This document shows positions 1-5,726 of a stretch of DNA of 6,665 bases, piece by piece. Numbering within the stretch: the stretch's first letter is position 1; each line of letters opens with the position of its first letter. This DNA comes from Oscillospiraceae bacterium. GTDB lineage: Bacteria > Bacillota > Clostridia > Oscillospirales > Ruminococcaceae. The stretch covers positions 1-6,665 of the forward strand of contig JAITVU010000080.1 of the NCBI GenBank assembly GCA_031285645.1, in the 5' to 3' direction. Made by a program: the position numbers and the translations under genes. The notes under the pieces were generated by a model. It was not told the DNA's origin and did no database searches. It saw only the letters and a list, made by a program, of their open reading frames with translations.

Positions 1-2525
1 TCCCACTTCTCAATCTCGGACTCGGTCATATCGGCTTTTTGCTCGTCCGTCAGGGGCGGGTAATCGCCCTTGGATTTTTCTTTTACAAGGGTGTTGAGCA
101 CGTCGACAAGCGCGTTGTAATCTTTAATGAAGTCCTGAATTTTCTCGATGAGGACATCGGGATCGCTTGTAATGCCGATGTTGATTTTTTCCCCGGCTTC
201 GGTTTCTTCAAGGATTTCAACCTTGGTGCCGTTGAAATCAAAGACGTTGGTTGATTCGGAAACAGTTGTTACCACGCCGTTAACTTTAATTTCGATTTCC
301 GCGTTTTGGGCTTCCGTTGTGGTATTGATCGCGCCGGCCTGGGTTTCGTATGATGTCGTAACGCCAAACATTTCAGAAGCGACATTGCCGGTCCCGCTCA
401 TCTTTAAATAGCCGTTATCGCTGGAAATCACAAATTTACCGTCGACATAGTCCATTTTAGCGTCGGGCGTGGAGGCGTTGACAGCGGCCATAAACTGTTT
501 GACAGTCATGGTGTTGGTAACAGTGACCGTCGAATCGGCCGTACCGCCGGTCTCATCGGTATTAATATTAAGGGTACTGCCCGCGGTGTATCCGAGAGAC
601 ACCATGCTCATATTCATATTGGGGTTTTCATTGTTGGCGTTATTGGCGATATTCAGTACGCCGAGAGCCTGAGTGCCCGATCCGGTATTGCTGACGGAAA
701 CATCAAGGGACGTGTCCGTGACAAGCTTGACGTTGTTGCTGTCGTCCATATCGAACATGACGAGCATGTACGCGACATTGCCCTCTGTTGACGATATTTT
801 GTCGCCAAACGCGTCTTTCATCGCTGTGTTGAGACCGCTCAGGAGGACGTCTTTGGCGTCCTCGCCGCCGGTAACGGCATCCAAATCGTCCTGAGTGACC
901 GTATATTTAATGAGTTTGGTTTCACCGTTAACCGTGAGGTTAAACTCGTATTCGGCGCCAAGGGTAAGCGTCACACTGGACATAGCCGCCGTGCTGTTAA
1001 TTGATTCGGTGTTTGCGAAATCAATCCGGTTGGAATAATCTTTGACTTGAAAACCGAGGTAGTCAAGGCCGCCGGTTGAATGTTCTTTAAGTTCGACAAG
1101 CTTGCCCGCCGGGGCGGAGAGGCTGAGGACGTTGCCGGCCGCTGTAAACTTAACTGCCGTTTCGCCGTTGAACTTGTCTTCAATGGTTTTGTTGAGCGCG
1201 GTTGTATAATCACCAAGCGTGAATGTTCCGGCCAAAAAGCTTGCCTTGGCCGCATCGTCAAAAGTAGGCGTAATCAGTGTTGATGAGAAGTTGCCCGAAC
1301 TGTCACCGATTTTAAGCTCAAAAGCCATGCCTTCAAGCTCGGCAAAGAGTTTGTTCAGCGCGTCGGGATCGGAACTGTCGTTAACGCTGTTCCTGGCCGT
1401 ATTATAGGCATCCACAAATTTGGCGTCCGCTATACCGGTATAAGTCTGGCTGTTCGTGTAAACGCCGCCGGATGTGACCTGGGAGGCGCTCGACGCCCCA
1501 AACAACTGGTTGAGCAGGTTGCCCTCGACGTCCTTCATCTCAATTTTATGGATGACGCCTGTGTTCTTGGCCGTCATCTCCAGCTTGCCGGTCATATTGG
1601 AATAGTTGACGCGTACACCGGCCGTGCTGGTGTTGATCCTTGAAATGAGGGTGCCTAAAGTGTCGGAAGATTTGGCTTCGATCGTGGTGCCGTTGATATC
1701 CATGACAAAGTTGTCACCGAAAAGATTACCGCCAATACCGTTGATTTGGTTCAGCTTGGTACTGAGGTCGACACGGTTGCTGGTGCCCGCGTCCAAACCG
1801 AAAGTCGAGTTCGCGGCCACGACGCTGACTTTACCGGCGTCGTTGGAGATCTCAAGCTGGCCGCTGGCGTTGAGTTTGGCGTTGACGACTGAATCCGCAC
1901 CGCCATTTTTAGTGCCGAAGGCGTCATCGACCAGTGCTTGCAGTTTTGTGTTAAAGGTAGCGAGATTCGTTTCACCATTAAGGGAGGACAAATCAATATT
2001 CTTGATATTTCTGTTGGCGCCGGTGGTATCGGTATCACCGATTTGCAGGCTGAGGATCACGCCCGAGAAATTGGCCGTACTCAAGTCAATGGTCTCACTG
2101 CCCTTGATTTCCGAGGTCAGCGCGTCGTTTCCCTGGATGGTATGCGCGGCGGCCAGCTTTTTGATGCTCTCAATTGTAATATCGCCAAGCGTCGAGGCAT
2201 GACTGGTCGTCACTTTGACTTTGTTTGACGTCGTGTTGGCTTTGTAAGAATTAAAAAAGGTATTGGACGTGATCCTTGTGGCGCTGGATGTGTCGAGCCA
2301 CTTCGTCCTGAACGCTTCCAGGGACGAGACAACGCCGCGGTATGCGGTTTGCTTCCACTGGGCAATCTGTTTCTGCTGCCCCTGTTTGGCAATTTTGGCG
2401 CGCGTACCGGCGGTCAGGGCTTCCATCAAAGACTCGGTGTCGAGTCCGGTAGCCAAGCCCCCTATACCTTTATTCTTAGCGACGATTGAACCGTAGATGC
2501 TGCCCGCAGGGCTTACAGAAGCCAT
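1..2525 (-). CDS. fliD: Flagellar filament cap protein FliD (hook-associated protein 2), 3' end outside window
   Basis: FliD forms the cap at the filament tip and guides folding and insertion of exported flagellin. The frame is open from ATG at 2525 for 841 codons to the window edge, with no stop. Residues 20-130 fit the FliD N-terminal domain: GIGGLATGLDTESLMEAL, then a helical stretch to about residue 76. Residues 277-310 look like a flagellin IN motif (INGTTIEA...TLGTLISRINTS). From about 735 the sequence fits the FliD C-terminal domain: IQDFIKDYNALVDVLNTL, then DYPPLTDEQKADMTESEIEKW, which in relatives lies roughly 100-150 residues before the end. The full protein should therefore approach 950-1000 residues, about twice the 450-500 of many FliDs. 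The extra length is a repeat-like middle (about 187-722). No cysteine is present, as is usual for exported axial flagellar proteins. The start is supported by a G-rich Shine-Dalgarno 8 nt upstream. Identification is firm; domain edges are estimates. Confidence 0.95.
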   Translation of the reverse strand, partial: MASVSPAGSIYGSIVAKNKGIGGLATGLDTESLMEALTAGTRAKIAKQGQQKQIAQWKQTAYRGVVSSLEAFRTKWLDTSSATRITSNTFFNSYKANTTSNKVKVTTSHASTLGDITIESIKKLAAAHTIQGNDALTSEIKGSETIDLSTANFSGVILSLQIGDTDTTGANRNIKNIDLSSLNGETNLATFNTKLQALVDDAFGTKNGGADSVVNAKLNASGQLEISNDAGKVSVVAANSTFGLDAGTSNRVDLSTKLNQINGIGGNLFGDNFVMDINGTTIEAKSSDTLGTLISRINTSTAGVRVNYSNMTGKLEMTAKNTGVIHKIEMKDVEGNLLNQLFGASSASQVTSGGVYTNSQTYTGIADAKFVDAYNTARNSVNDSSDPDALNKLFAELEGMAFELKIGDSSGNFSSTLITPTFDDAAKASFLAGTFTLGDYTTALNKTIEDKFNGETAVKFTAAGNVLSLSAPAGKLVELKEHSTGGLDYLGFQVKDYSNRIDFANTESINSTAAMSSVTLTLGAEYEFNLTVNGETKLIKYTVTQDDLDAVTGGEDAKDVLLSGLNTAMKDAFGDKISSTEGNVAYMLVMFDMDDSNNVKLVTDTSLDVSVSNTGSGTQALGVLNIANNANNENPNMNMSMVSLGYTAGSTLNINTDETGGTADSTVTVTNTMTVKQFMAAVNASTPDAKMDYVDGKFVISSDNGYLKMSGTGNVASEMFGVTTSYETQAGAINTTTEAQNAEIEIKVNGVVTTVSESTNVFDFNGTKVEILEETEAGEKINIGITSDPDVLIEKIQDFIKDYNALVDVLNTLVKEKSKGDYPPLTDEQKADMTESEIEKW

Positions 2526-2533
2526 ACTGGAGA

Positions 2534-2541
2534 CCCCCCTT
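2534..2541 (-). promoter_or_regulatory. Ribosome binding site of fliD
   Basis: AAGGGGGG lies 8 nt upstream of the ATG at 2525. The run of six G can pair with the CCUCC of 16S rRNA in more than one register. It fixes the fliD start, and no competing in-frame ATG with a comparable site is seen upstream. Confidence 0.8.
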
Positions 2542-2602
2542 ATATTGTGTGGATATCATTATTCCGCAATGATACTGATCCTCGTTAAAAACCTTTGAAA
2601 CC

Positions 2603-2632
2603 GAGCGCATGCGCTTTATGTAAAACGCGCTC
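2603..2632 (-). repeat. Palindrome and inverted repeat in the fliD leader
   Basis: AGCGCATGCGCT at 2604-2615 is a perfect 12-bp palindrome. A larger alternative pairing joins GAGCGC (2603-2608) to GCGCTC (2627-2632) across an 18-nt loop. Both lie in the presumed untranslated leader of fliD, about 80-105 nt before the start codon. The two pairings are mutually exclusive. No T-tract follows, so this does not look like a terminator. Its role is unknown: it could be an mRNA structure or a protein-binding site. Confidence 0.45.
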
Positions 2633-2688
2633 ATAAGTGACTACTAACAGGCGGTTTTTACAGAGTGTCAATATTAACTTCAATACTA

Positions 2689-2715
2689 ATATCGGCTTTG
2701 CGTATCAAAACTTAA
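2689..2715 (-). promoter_or_regulatory. Sigma-28 (SigD/FliA) promoter for fliD
   Basis: On the minus strand TTAAGTTT (2715-2708) is followed after exactly 11 nt by GCCGATAT (2696-2689). The sigma-28 consensus is TAAAGTTT-N11-GCCGATAA, so each half differs at one base and the spacing is exact. Transcription would begin near 2682, giving a leader of about 155 nt before the fliD ATG. Sigma-28 controls late flagellar genes (flagellin, cap, chemotaxis) in both enteric bacteria and Firmicutes, which fits FliD. This is a sequence match only; activity is inferred. Confidence 0.8.
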
Positions 2716-2738
2716 GAACGAAATTTAAATATTTTTGG

Positions 2739-2788
2739 AAAAATACAAGCCATATACAGGCGATAATACTCAAAAGCCTGTATATGGC
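2739..2788 (-). terminator. Probable rho-independent terminator after cheB
   Basis: A perfect 13-bp inverted repeat, GCCATATACAGGC (2749-2761) and GCCTGTATATGGC (2776-2788), encloses a 14-nt loop. On the minus strand it is followed directly by TTGTATTTTT (2748-2739). No T-rich stretch follows on the plus strand, so the polarity fits the end of the che transcript. It sits about 120 nt after the cheB stop and just upstream of the fliD promoter, separating two transcription units. The T-tract is interrupted and the loop is large, so termination may be incomplete. Confidence 0.65.
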
Positions 2789-2905
2789 CGGACTAAAAGA
2801 CAAGTCAATATATCAGTCAACAAGGGCATACCCCTGTCCCGTACGCATTTACATCAGAATAATCGCATGGCGTCAAAAAGCGTTGGTTCAATACAAAATC
2901 ATCGG

Positions 2906-3991
2906 TTATTTCGTGAGACGCCTGAGCATTGTGTCCGCTATCGCCGTGAGCGGCAGCTGTTCGCTCACAGCGCCGATATTAAAGGCGACCATGGGCATAC
3001 CGTAGACAACGCATGTCTCCTGGTTTTGCCCGAATGTGTGGGCGCCCGCTTTTTTCATGGCGAGAAGGCCTTTGGCGCCGTCGGCGCCCATGCCGGTGAG
3101 AATCACGCCCATGGCGTTTGCGCCGGCGATTGTCGAGACGGACTCAAACAGCGCGTCGACAGACGGGCAGTGTCCGCTCACTTTTTCCGTGCCGCCGCAA
3201 TGAACATAGTAGCCTTTAAAATCGCTGCGCAGGCGCATCTGGCAGTCTCCGGGGGCGATCAGGATCAAGCCCTGCTCAACGCGGTCGCCGTCCCTGGCCT
3301 CGCGCACCTCCATTTTGCAGATTTTATTGAGGCGCTCGGCGTACATATTGGTGAATACAGGCGGCATATGCTGAACAACAACAATGCCGGGCGTGTTTTC
3401 AGGCAAATTGCGCACAACAGTCAAAATGGCCTCCGTGCCGCCGGTGGAAGCGCCAATGGCAATAATGTTTTTAGATGTGACCTTTAGCGCGCTTGGAAGC
3501 ACGGGCGGCAGGTTGGTGAGAGTTACCGTGCGCACGCCGGACTTGCCCGGCTGCTGTGGCGCGGCCGCTGGCTGCGGCGCGGTGGGGATATGCGTCGAAT
3601 TGTTGGCGATCTTTATTTTTTCGTCCACTTCTTTGAGAAACGCGGCGTTGTCAAACCCGGGCCTTGTGTTGGGCTTGGATACGAAGTCAACGGCACCCGC
3701 GTGCAGCGCCTCGAAGACGTTGTTGGGGATGGCGCTGATGACGACAACCTTGGAACGCGGATACTTCTGCAAAATTTTGCGCAGAAAATCAGCCCCGCGC
3801 ATTTTGGGCATTTCCATGTCGAGGGTGATGACGTCCGGTTTCAGTTCTTCCAGTCTTTTTTCAGCCTCAAAGGCATCCGCCGCCACCCCGACAACCTCAA
3901 TCGCGGGATTGACGCCGAGCGAACGGGAGAGAAACTCTCTGAAAAACACGGAGTCGTCCACAATCATCAGTCGGATTTTTTTACCGGACAT
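2906..3991 (-). CDS. cheB: CheB, receptor methylesterase/deamidase response regulator
   Basis: CheB hydrolyses glutamate methyl esters on chemoreceptors, and often deamidates receptor glutamines, resetting receptor activity during adaptation. The 361-residue protein has both expected domains. The receiver domain (about 5-125) shows acidic residues D12 and D13 in MIVDDS, phospho-acceptor D58 in ITLDMEMP, S86 and K106. A proline/alanine-rich linker (about 134-165) joins the C-terminal esterase domain (about 173-360). There the catalytic triad is visible as S182 in GASTGGTEA, H208 in VVQHMPP and D304 in GMGADGA. All three are offset by 18 from the Salmonella S164/H190/D286. Length and architecture are normal and no key residue is missing. 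The ATG overlaps the cheR stop by one base (TAATG), and a GAAAGGTG Shine-Dalgarno sits inside the last cheR codons, so translation is probably coupled. CheA phosphorylates the receiver to activate it. Confidence 0.97.
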   Translation of the reverse strand: MSGKKIRLMIVDDSVFFREFLSRSLGVNPAIEVVGVAADAFEAEKRLEELKPDVITLDMEMPKMRGADFLRKILQKYPRSKVVVISAIPNNVFEALHAGAVDFVSKPNTRPGFDNAAFLKEVDEKIKIANNSTHIPTAPQPAAAPQQPGKSGVRTVTLTNLPPVLPSALKVTSKNIIAIGASTGGTEAILTVVRNLPENTPGIVVVQHMPPVFTNMYAERLNKICKMEVREARDGDRVEQGLILIAPGDCQMRLRSDFKGYYVHCGGTEKVSGHCPSVDALFESVSTIAGANAMGVILTGMGADGAKGLLAMKKAGAHTFGQNQETCVVYGMPMVAFNIGAVSEQLPLTAIADTMLRRLTK

Positions 3992-4803
3992 TATATAACA
4001 CCTTTCTGATAAACGGAGGGCATGACATAATTAAAGCGGGTCGGCTTGGCCACCGATTCGGTGTGGCCGATAAACAGATAGCCGCCCGGCGCCATGACGT
4101 CATACATCCGTTCAACAAGATCAGCTTTTGTTTGAGCGTCGAAATAAATCATGACATTGCGGCAAAATATCACGTGGAATTGTTTTTTTGCCACTATTTT
4201 ATCCATCAGGTTGAATTGACGGTAAATGACTTCACTTTTTATCTGGGGGACGACCTGAACAGTCTCGTCGTTCACTTTGCTGAAATATTTGCGCCGCCAG
4301 TTCTCGGGCAAAGTGGCGACGGATTCGGCGGAATAGTGCCCCAGCTTGGCCTGTTCGAGCACTTTCAGTGAAATATCGGTCGCGAGCAGCTTTTTATCCC
4401 AGCGCGGCGTTTTAGCGCCGAAATAGTCCTGTAGAATCATGGCTAAAGTATAGGGCTCCTCGCCGGACGACGCAGCCGCGCACCAAAACCTCAAATCCCG
4501 GTCCCGCACATTGCGCTCAACAGACGGCAGCACATTGCGGGCCAGGTAATCGAAATGATCGGATTCACGCATAAAATACGTGTGGTTCGTTGTGACCTTA
4601 TTCAGCAGATTTGTGAGTTCTTTTCCGGTTTTATCAGCCTTAAGCGCGTTGATATAGGCGGTGTAATCACCGTACCCCTGCTCTGTGAGATAATTCGTGA
4701 GACGCCCCTCCAGCAGAACCCGCTTTTGTGACAGGTTGATGCCGTAGTTTGTCTTGATATAGCTGACCAGGCTTGCGAACTCGTCGTCGCGTATTTTGAT
4801 CAC
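3991..4803 (-). CDS. cheR: CheR, chemoreceptor glutamate methyltransferase
   Basis: CheR transfers methyl groups from S-adenosylmethionine to glutamates on chemoreceptors, opposing CheB. The 270-residue protein has the all-helical N-terminal domain (about 1-75), including KVTTNHTYFMRE (69-80), and then the SAM-dependent methyltransferase fold. SAM-site motifs are AASSGEEPYTLAM (110-122), ATDIS (141-145) and FCRNVMIYFD (213-222); LFIGHTES (243-250) is the typical C-terminal motif. Small variations are FMRE where many members have FFRE, and GHTES where GHSES is common. The start is GTG at 4803 with a GGGGG Shine-Dalgarno 8 nt upstream (4816-4812). The first downstream Met is residue 78, far too late. 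The stop overlaps the cheB ATG by one base, so cheR and cheB are one translational unit. A hairpin-rich 372-bp spacer separates it from cheW; I see no convincing promoter there, so it could be read through from cheA-cheW or start within that spacer. Confidence 0.97.
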   Translation of the reverse strand: MIKIRDDEFASLVSYIKTNYGINLSQKRVLLEGRLTNYLTEQGYGDYTAYINALKADKTGKELTNLLNKVTTNHTYFMRESDHFDYLARNVLPSVERNVRDRDLRFWCAAASSGEEPYTLAMILQDYFGAKTPRWDKKLLATDISLKVLEQAKLGHYSAESVATLPENWRRKYFSKVNDETVQVVPQIKSEVIYRQFNLMDKIVAKKQFHVIFCRNVMIYFDAQTKADLVERMYDVMAPGGYLFIGHTESVAKPTRFNYVMPSVYQKGVI

Positions 4804-4811
4804 AGAAAGAA

Positions 4812-4816
4812 CCCCC
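4812..4816 (-). promoter_or_regulatory. Ribosome binding site deciding the GTG start of cheR
   Basis: GGGGG lies 8 nt upstream of GTG at 4803 on the minus strand. Like the fliD site it is a pure G run and not the AAAGG type seen before cheW and cheB. It supports the GTG start in the absence of any nearby in-frame ATG. Confidence 0.6.
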
Positions 4817-4865
4817 GTTGCAATATTTCTGCCATGCCCTGCGGCATACTATAGCTGTATAGGTC

Positions 4866-4886
4866 TAAAATTGCGACGCAATTTTA
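4866..4886. repeat. Perfect palindrome, 10-bp arms
   Basis: TAAAATTGCG and its complement CGCAATTTTA are separated by a single A. As RNA it would form an 8-bp stem-loop with a three-base loop. It shares the outline TAAAA...TG...CA...TTTTA with the palindrome at 5090-5116, the two bracketing the central part of the spacer. It lies about 65 nt upstream of the cheR start. Confidence 0.7.
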
Positions 4887-4890
4887 AATA

Positions 4891-4920
4891 CGCGGCAAAC
4901 GCCGCGCGCCGCAAAGCGGC
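4891..4920. repeat. Tandem GC-rich hairpins
   Basis: Two small GC-rich hairpins stand one base apart: CGCGGC-AAAC-GCCGCG (4891-4906) and GCCGC-AAA-GCGGC (4908-4920). Alternative pairings between the arms of the two are possible because each contains GCCGC or GCGGC. On the minus strand TATTTAAAA follows the first hairpin, a poor T-tract, so a weak terminator or attenuator role is possible but unproven. Confidence 0.6.
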
Positions 4921-4975
4921 CTATATAGACAAACTACTAAAAAGCTGCTGATCAACGCAACGATCGCTCATAAAC

Positions 4976-4993
4976 GCATTCTAAATAGAATGC
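4976..4993. repeat. Short perfect inverted repeat
   Basis: GCATTCTA (4976-4983) and TAGAATGC (4986-4993) form 8-bp perfect arms around AA. In RNA the innermost pairs would open, leaving a six- or seven-bp stem. It stands alone in the middle of the spacer with no T-tract on either side. Confidence 0.6.
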
Positions 4994-5069
4994 ACGCGCT
5001 CTGTCTCGCAGGCTTTTTTAAGTGGTTTGGCTACACCTGCTGCATGCGTCATATCCATGCGAGGCGTGA

Positions 5070-5088
5070 CAGCGGGCAAAGCCTGCTG
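5070..5088. repeat. Imperfect hairpin with a strand-specific wobble pair
   Basis: CAGCGGGC (5070-5077) pairs with GCCTGCTG (5081-5088) around an AAA loop. The only non-Watson-Crick position is G5074 opposite T5084. That is a G-U wobble if the plus strand is transcribed but an A-C mismatch on the minus strand. It directly abuts the 12-bp palindrome at 5090-5116. Confidence 0.5.
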
Positions 5089-5089
5089 T

Positions 5090-5116
5090 GGTTTAAAACT
5101 GATACAGTTTTAAACC
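5090..5116. repeat. Perfect inverted repeat, 12-bp arms
   Basis: GGTTTAAAACTG (5090-5101) and CAGTTTTAAACC (5105-5116) are perfect complements around ATA. It is the longest stem in the spacer and lies 60-86 nt after the cheW stop. It is AT-rich and has no T-tract beyond the stem, so it is not a standard terminator, though it could protect the 3' end of a processed cheA-cheW transcript. Confidence 0.75.
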
Positions 5117-5175
5117 GATATGACTATATATGATATGTGGCGCCGCGATAAAATAACAGGATATAATTTCCAGGC

Positions 5176-5682
5176 TTACTCCTCGTCTTCCTCGGACGCC
5201 TCGGTCAAACGATCGTCCAACACGGTTTTACAGTCCAAAATAAGCTTAATGCCGTTCTCGGCTTTGCCTATGCCCTGTATAAAGCGCGATTCGTAGCTCT
5301 GGTTAAACGAGGGCGGAGGCGATATCTGGGAATCGTCGAGATCGATAACCTCGGAAACGCTGTCGATCACAAGGCCCACTGATTCGCCCATGTCCTCAAG
5401 GACAATGATACAGGTGCGGTCGGTGTATTCAACCTGGGGCTTGCCAAAACGCAGGCGCATATCGATTATGGGGACAAATTTGCCGCGCAGATTCGTAATA
5501 CCGATCACAAAATCAGGGCAGTTCGGCACCTTTGTAATCGGCTGCACATTAATAATATCCACAATGAATTCAATGGCAATGGCGTATTCCTGCCCGTCCA
5601 GAAAGAAGACGAGGTATTGTCCTTCGGTGGCGTTAAAGTCGGCCTCATCGGATACGGCCGTATTGGTCATCATGTCGGACAT
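5176..5682 (-). CDS. cheW: CheW, receptor-kinase coupling protein
   Basis: CheW bridges chemoreceptors and the CheA P5 domain at the inner membrane face and is needed for receptor control of kinase activity. From ATG at 5682 the protein is 168 residues and is essentially one CheW domain (about 20-158): GQYLVFFLDGQEYAIAIEFI at 21-40, then IGITNLRGKFVPIIDMRLRFG (60-80) with the conserved NLRG at 64-67, then VGLVIDSVSEVIDL. The tail is strongly acidic (EASEEDEE). I chose 5682 because an AAAGAAAGGG Shine-Dalgarno stands 8 nt upstream and the resulting length is typical. An in-frame ATG at 5727 would add 15 residues and overlaps the cheA stop as TGATG, but has a poorer ribosome site. The 44-nt gap to cheA implies one transcript. 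No broken or missing key region is seen. Confidence 0.95.
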   Translation of the reverse strand: MSDMMTNTAVSDEADFNATEGQYLVFFLDGQEYAIAIEFIVDIINVQPITKVPNCPDFVIGITNLRGKFVPIIDMRLRFGKPQVEYTDRTCIIVLEDMGESVGLVIDSVSEVIDLDDSQISPPPSFNQSYESRFIQGIGKAENGIKLILDCKTVLDDRLTEASEEDEE

Positions 5683-5690
5683 GATAGTCA

Positions 5691-5700
5691 CCCTTTCTTT
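5691..5700 (-). promoter_or_regulatory. Ribosome binding site deciding the cheW start
   Basis: AAAGAAAGGG ends 8 nt upstream of the ATG at 5682 on the minus strand. It favours this start over the in-frame ATG at 5727, before which only GGAAAAACG in the last cheA codons is available. Confidence 0.65.
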
Positions 5701-5726
5701 AATTGGGTATGTGTCACACGCGATCA

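Larger units (their letters stand above)
2526..2905. other. Intergenic region between cheB and fliD
   Basis: This 380-bp stretch holds no credible gene; the plus-strand open frames that cross it run into the antisense of cheB. From right to left it contains about 117 bp of cheB 3' untranslated sequence, the 13-bp-stem hairpin, the sigma-28 promoter, and the long fliD leader with a palindrome and Shine-Dalgarno site. It is visibly more AT-rich than the flanking genes. Confidence 0.7.
4804..5175. other. Gene-free, hairpin-rich spacer between cheW and cheR
   Basis: This 372-bp stretch has no open frame resembling a protein. It contains at least six separate short inverted repeats, most of them perfect: 4834-4847, 4866-4886, 4891-4906, 4908-4920, 4976-4993, 5070-5088 (one wobble) and 5090-5116. 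Longer-range complementarity also exists, for example CTCGCA (5005-5010) with TGCGAG (5058-5063) and GCAGGC (5009-5014) with GCCTGC (5081-5086). No stem is followed by a convincing run of T on the minus strand, so none is a clear cheW terminator. I found no good sigma-28 or sigma-70 promoter for cheR. It could be a structured untranslated RNA segment, a degenerate non-autonomous mobile element, or an intergenic repeat; the sequence alone does not decide. Confidence 0.6.

Noticed and set aside
1606..2202. A 198-codon plus-strand open frame opposite fliD, and similar plus-strand frames opposite cheB, cheR and cheA.
   Set aside because: They are antisense shadows of well-recognised minus-strand genes; their translations resemble no protein family I know and lack clear ribosome sites.
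1..2525. fliD as a frameshifted or split gene.
   Set aside because: One continuous frame runs from 2525 to the window edge without a stop and both terminal FliD domains are in that frame.
2643..2671. A perfect TTGACA (2671-2666, minus strand) upstream of fliD as a sigma-70 promoter.
   Set aside because: At 17-18 nt spacing the -10 candidates (GTTAGT, TTAGTA) are very poor, and the sigma-28 site just upstream explains fliD better.
2782..2811. TTGACT-N18-TATACA on the minus strand as an extra promoter before fliD.
   Set aside because: Its -10 lies within the 13-bp hairpin stem and matches the consensus weakly, so it is probably incidental to an AT-rich spacer.
4800..4835. An 11-codon minus-strand upstream ORF (MAEILQRGFFL) whose TGA overlaps the cheR GTG as GTGA.
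   Set aside because: Its ATG has no properly spaced Shine-Dalgarno (the only candidate is one base away), and so short a frame ending there is easily chance.
4866..5116. The row of hairpins as a CRISPR array.
   Set aside because: The palindromes differ in sequence and length and there is no regularly spaced direct repeat or uniform spacer.
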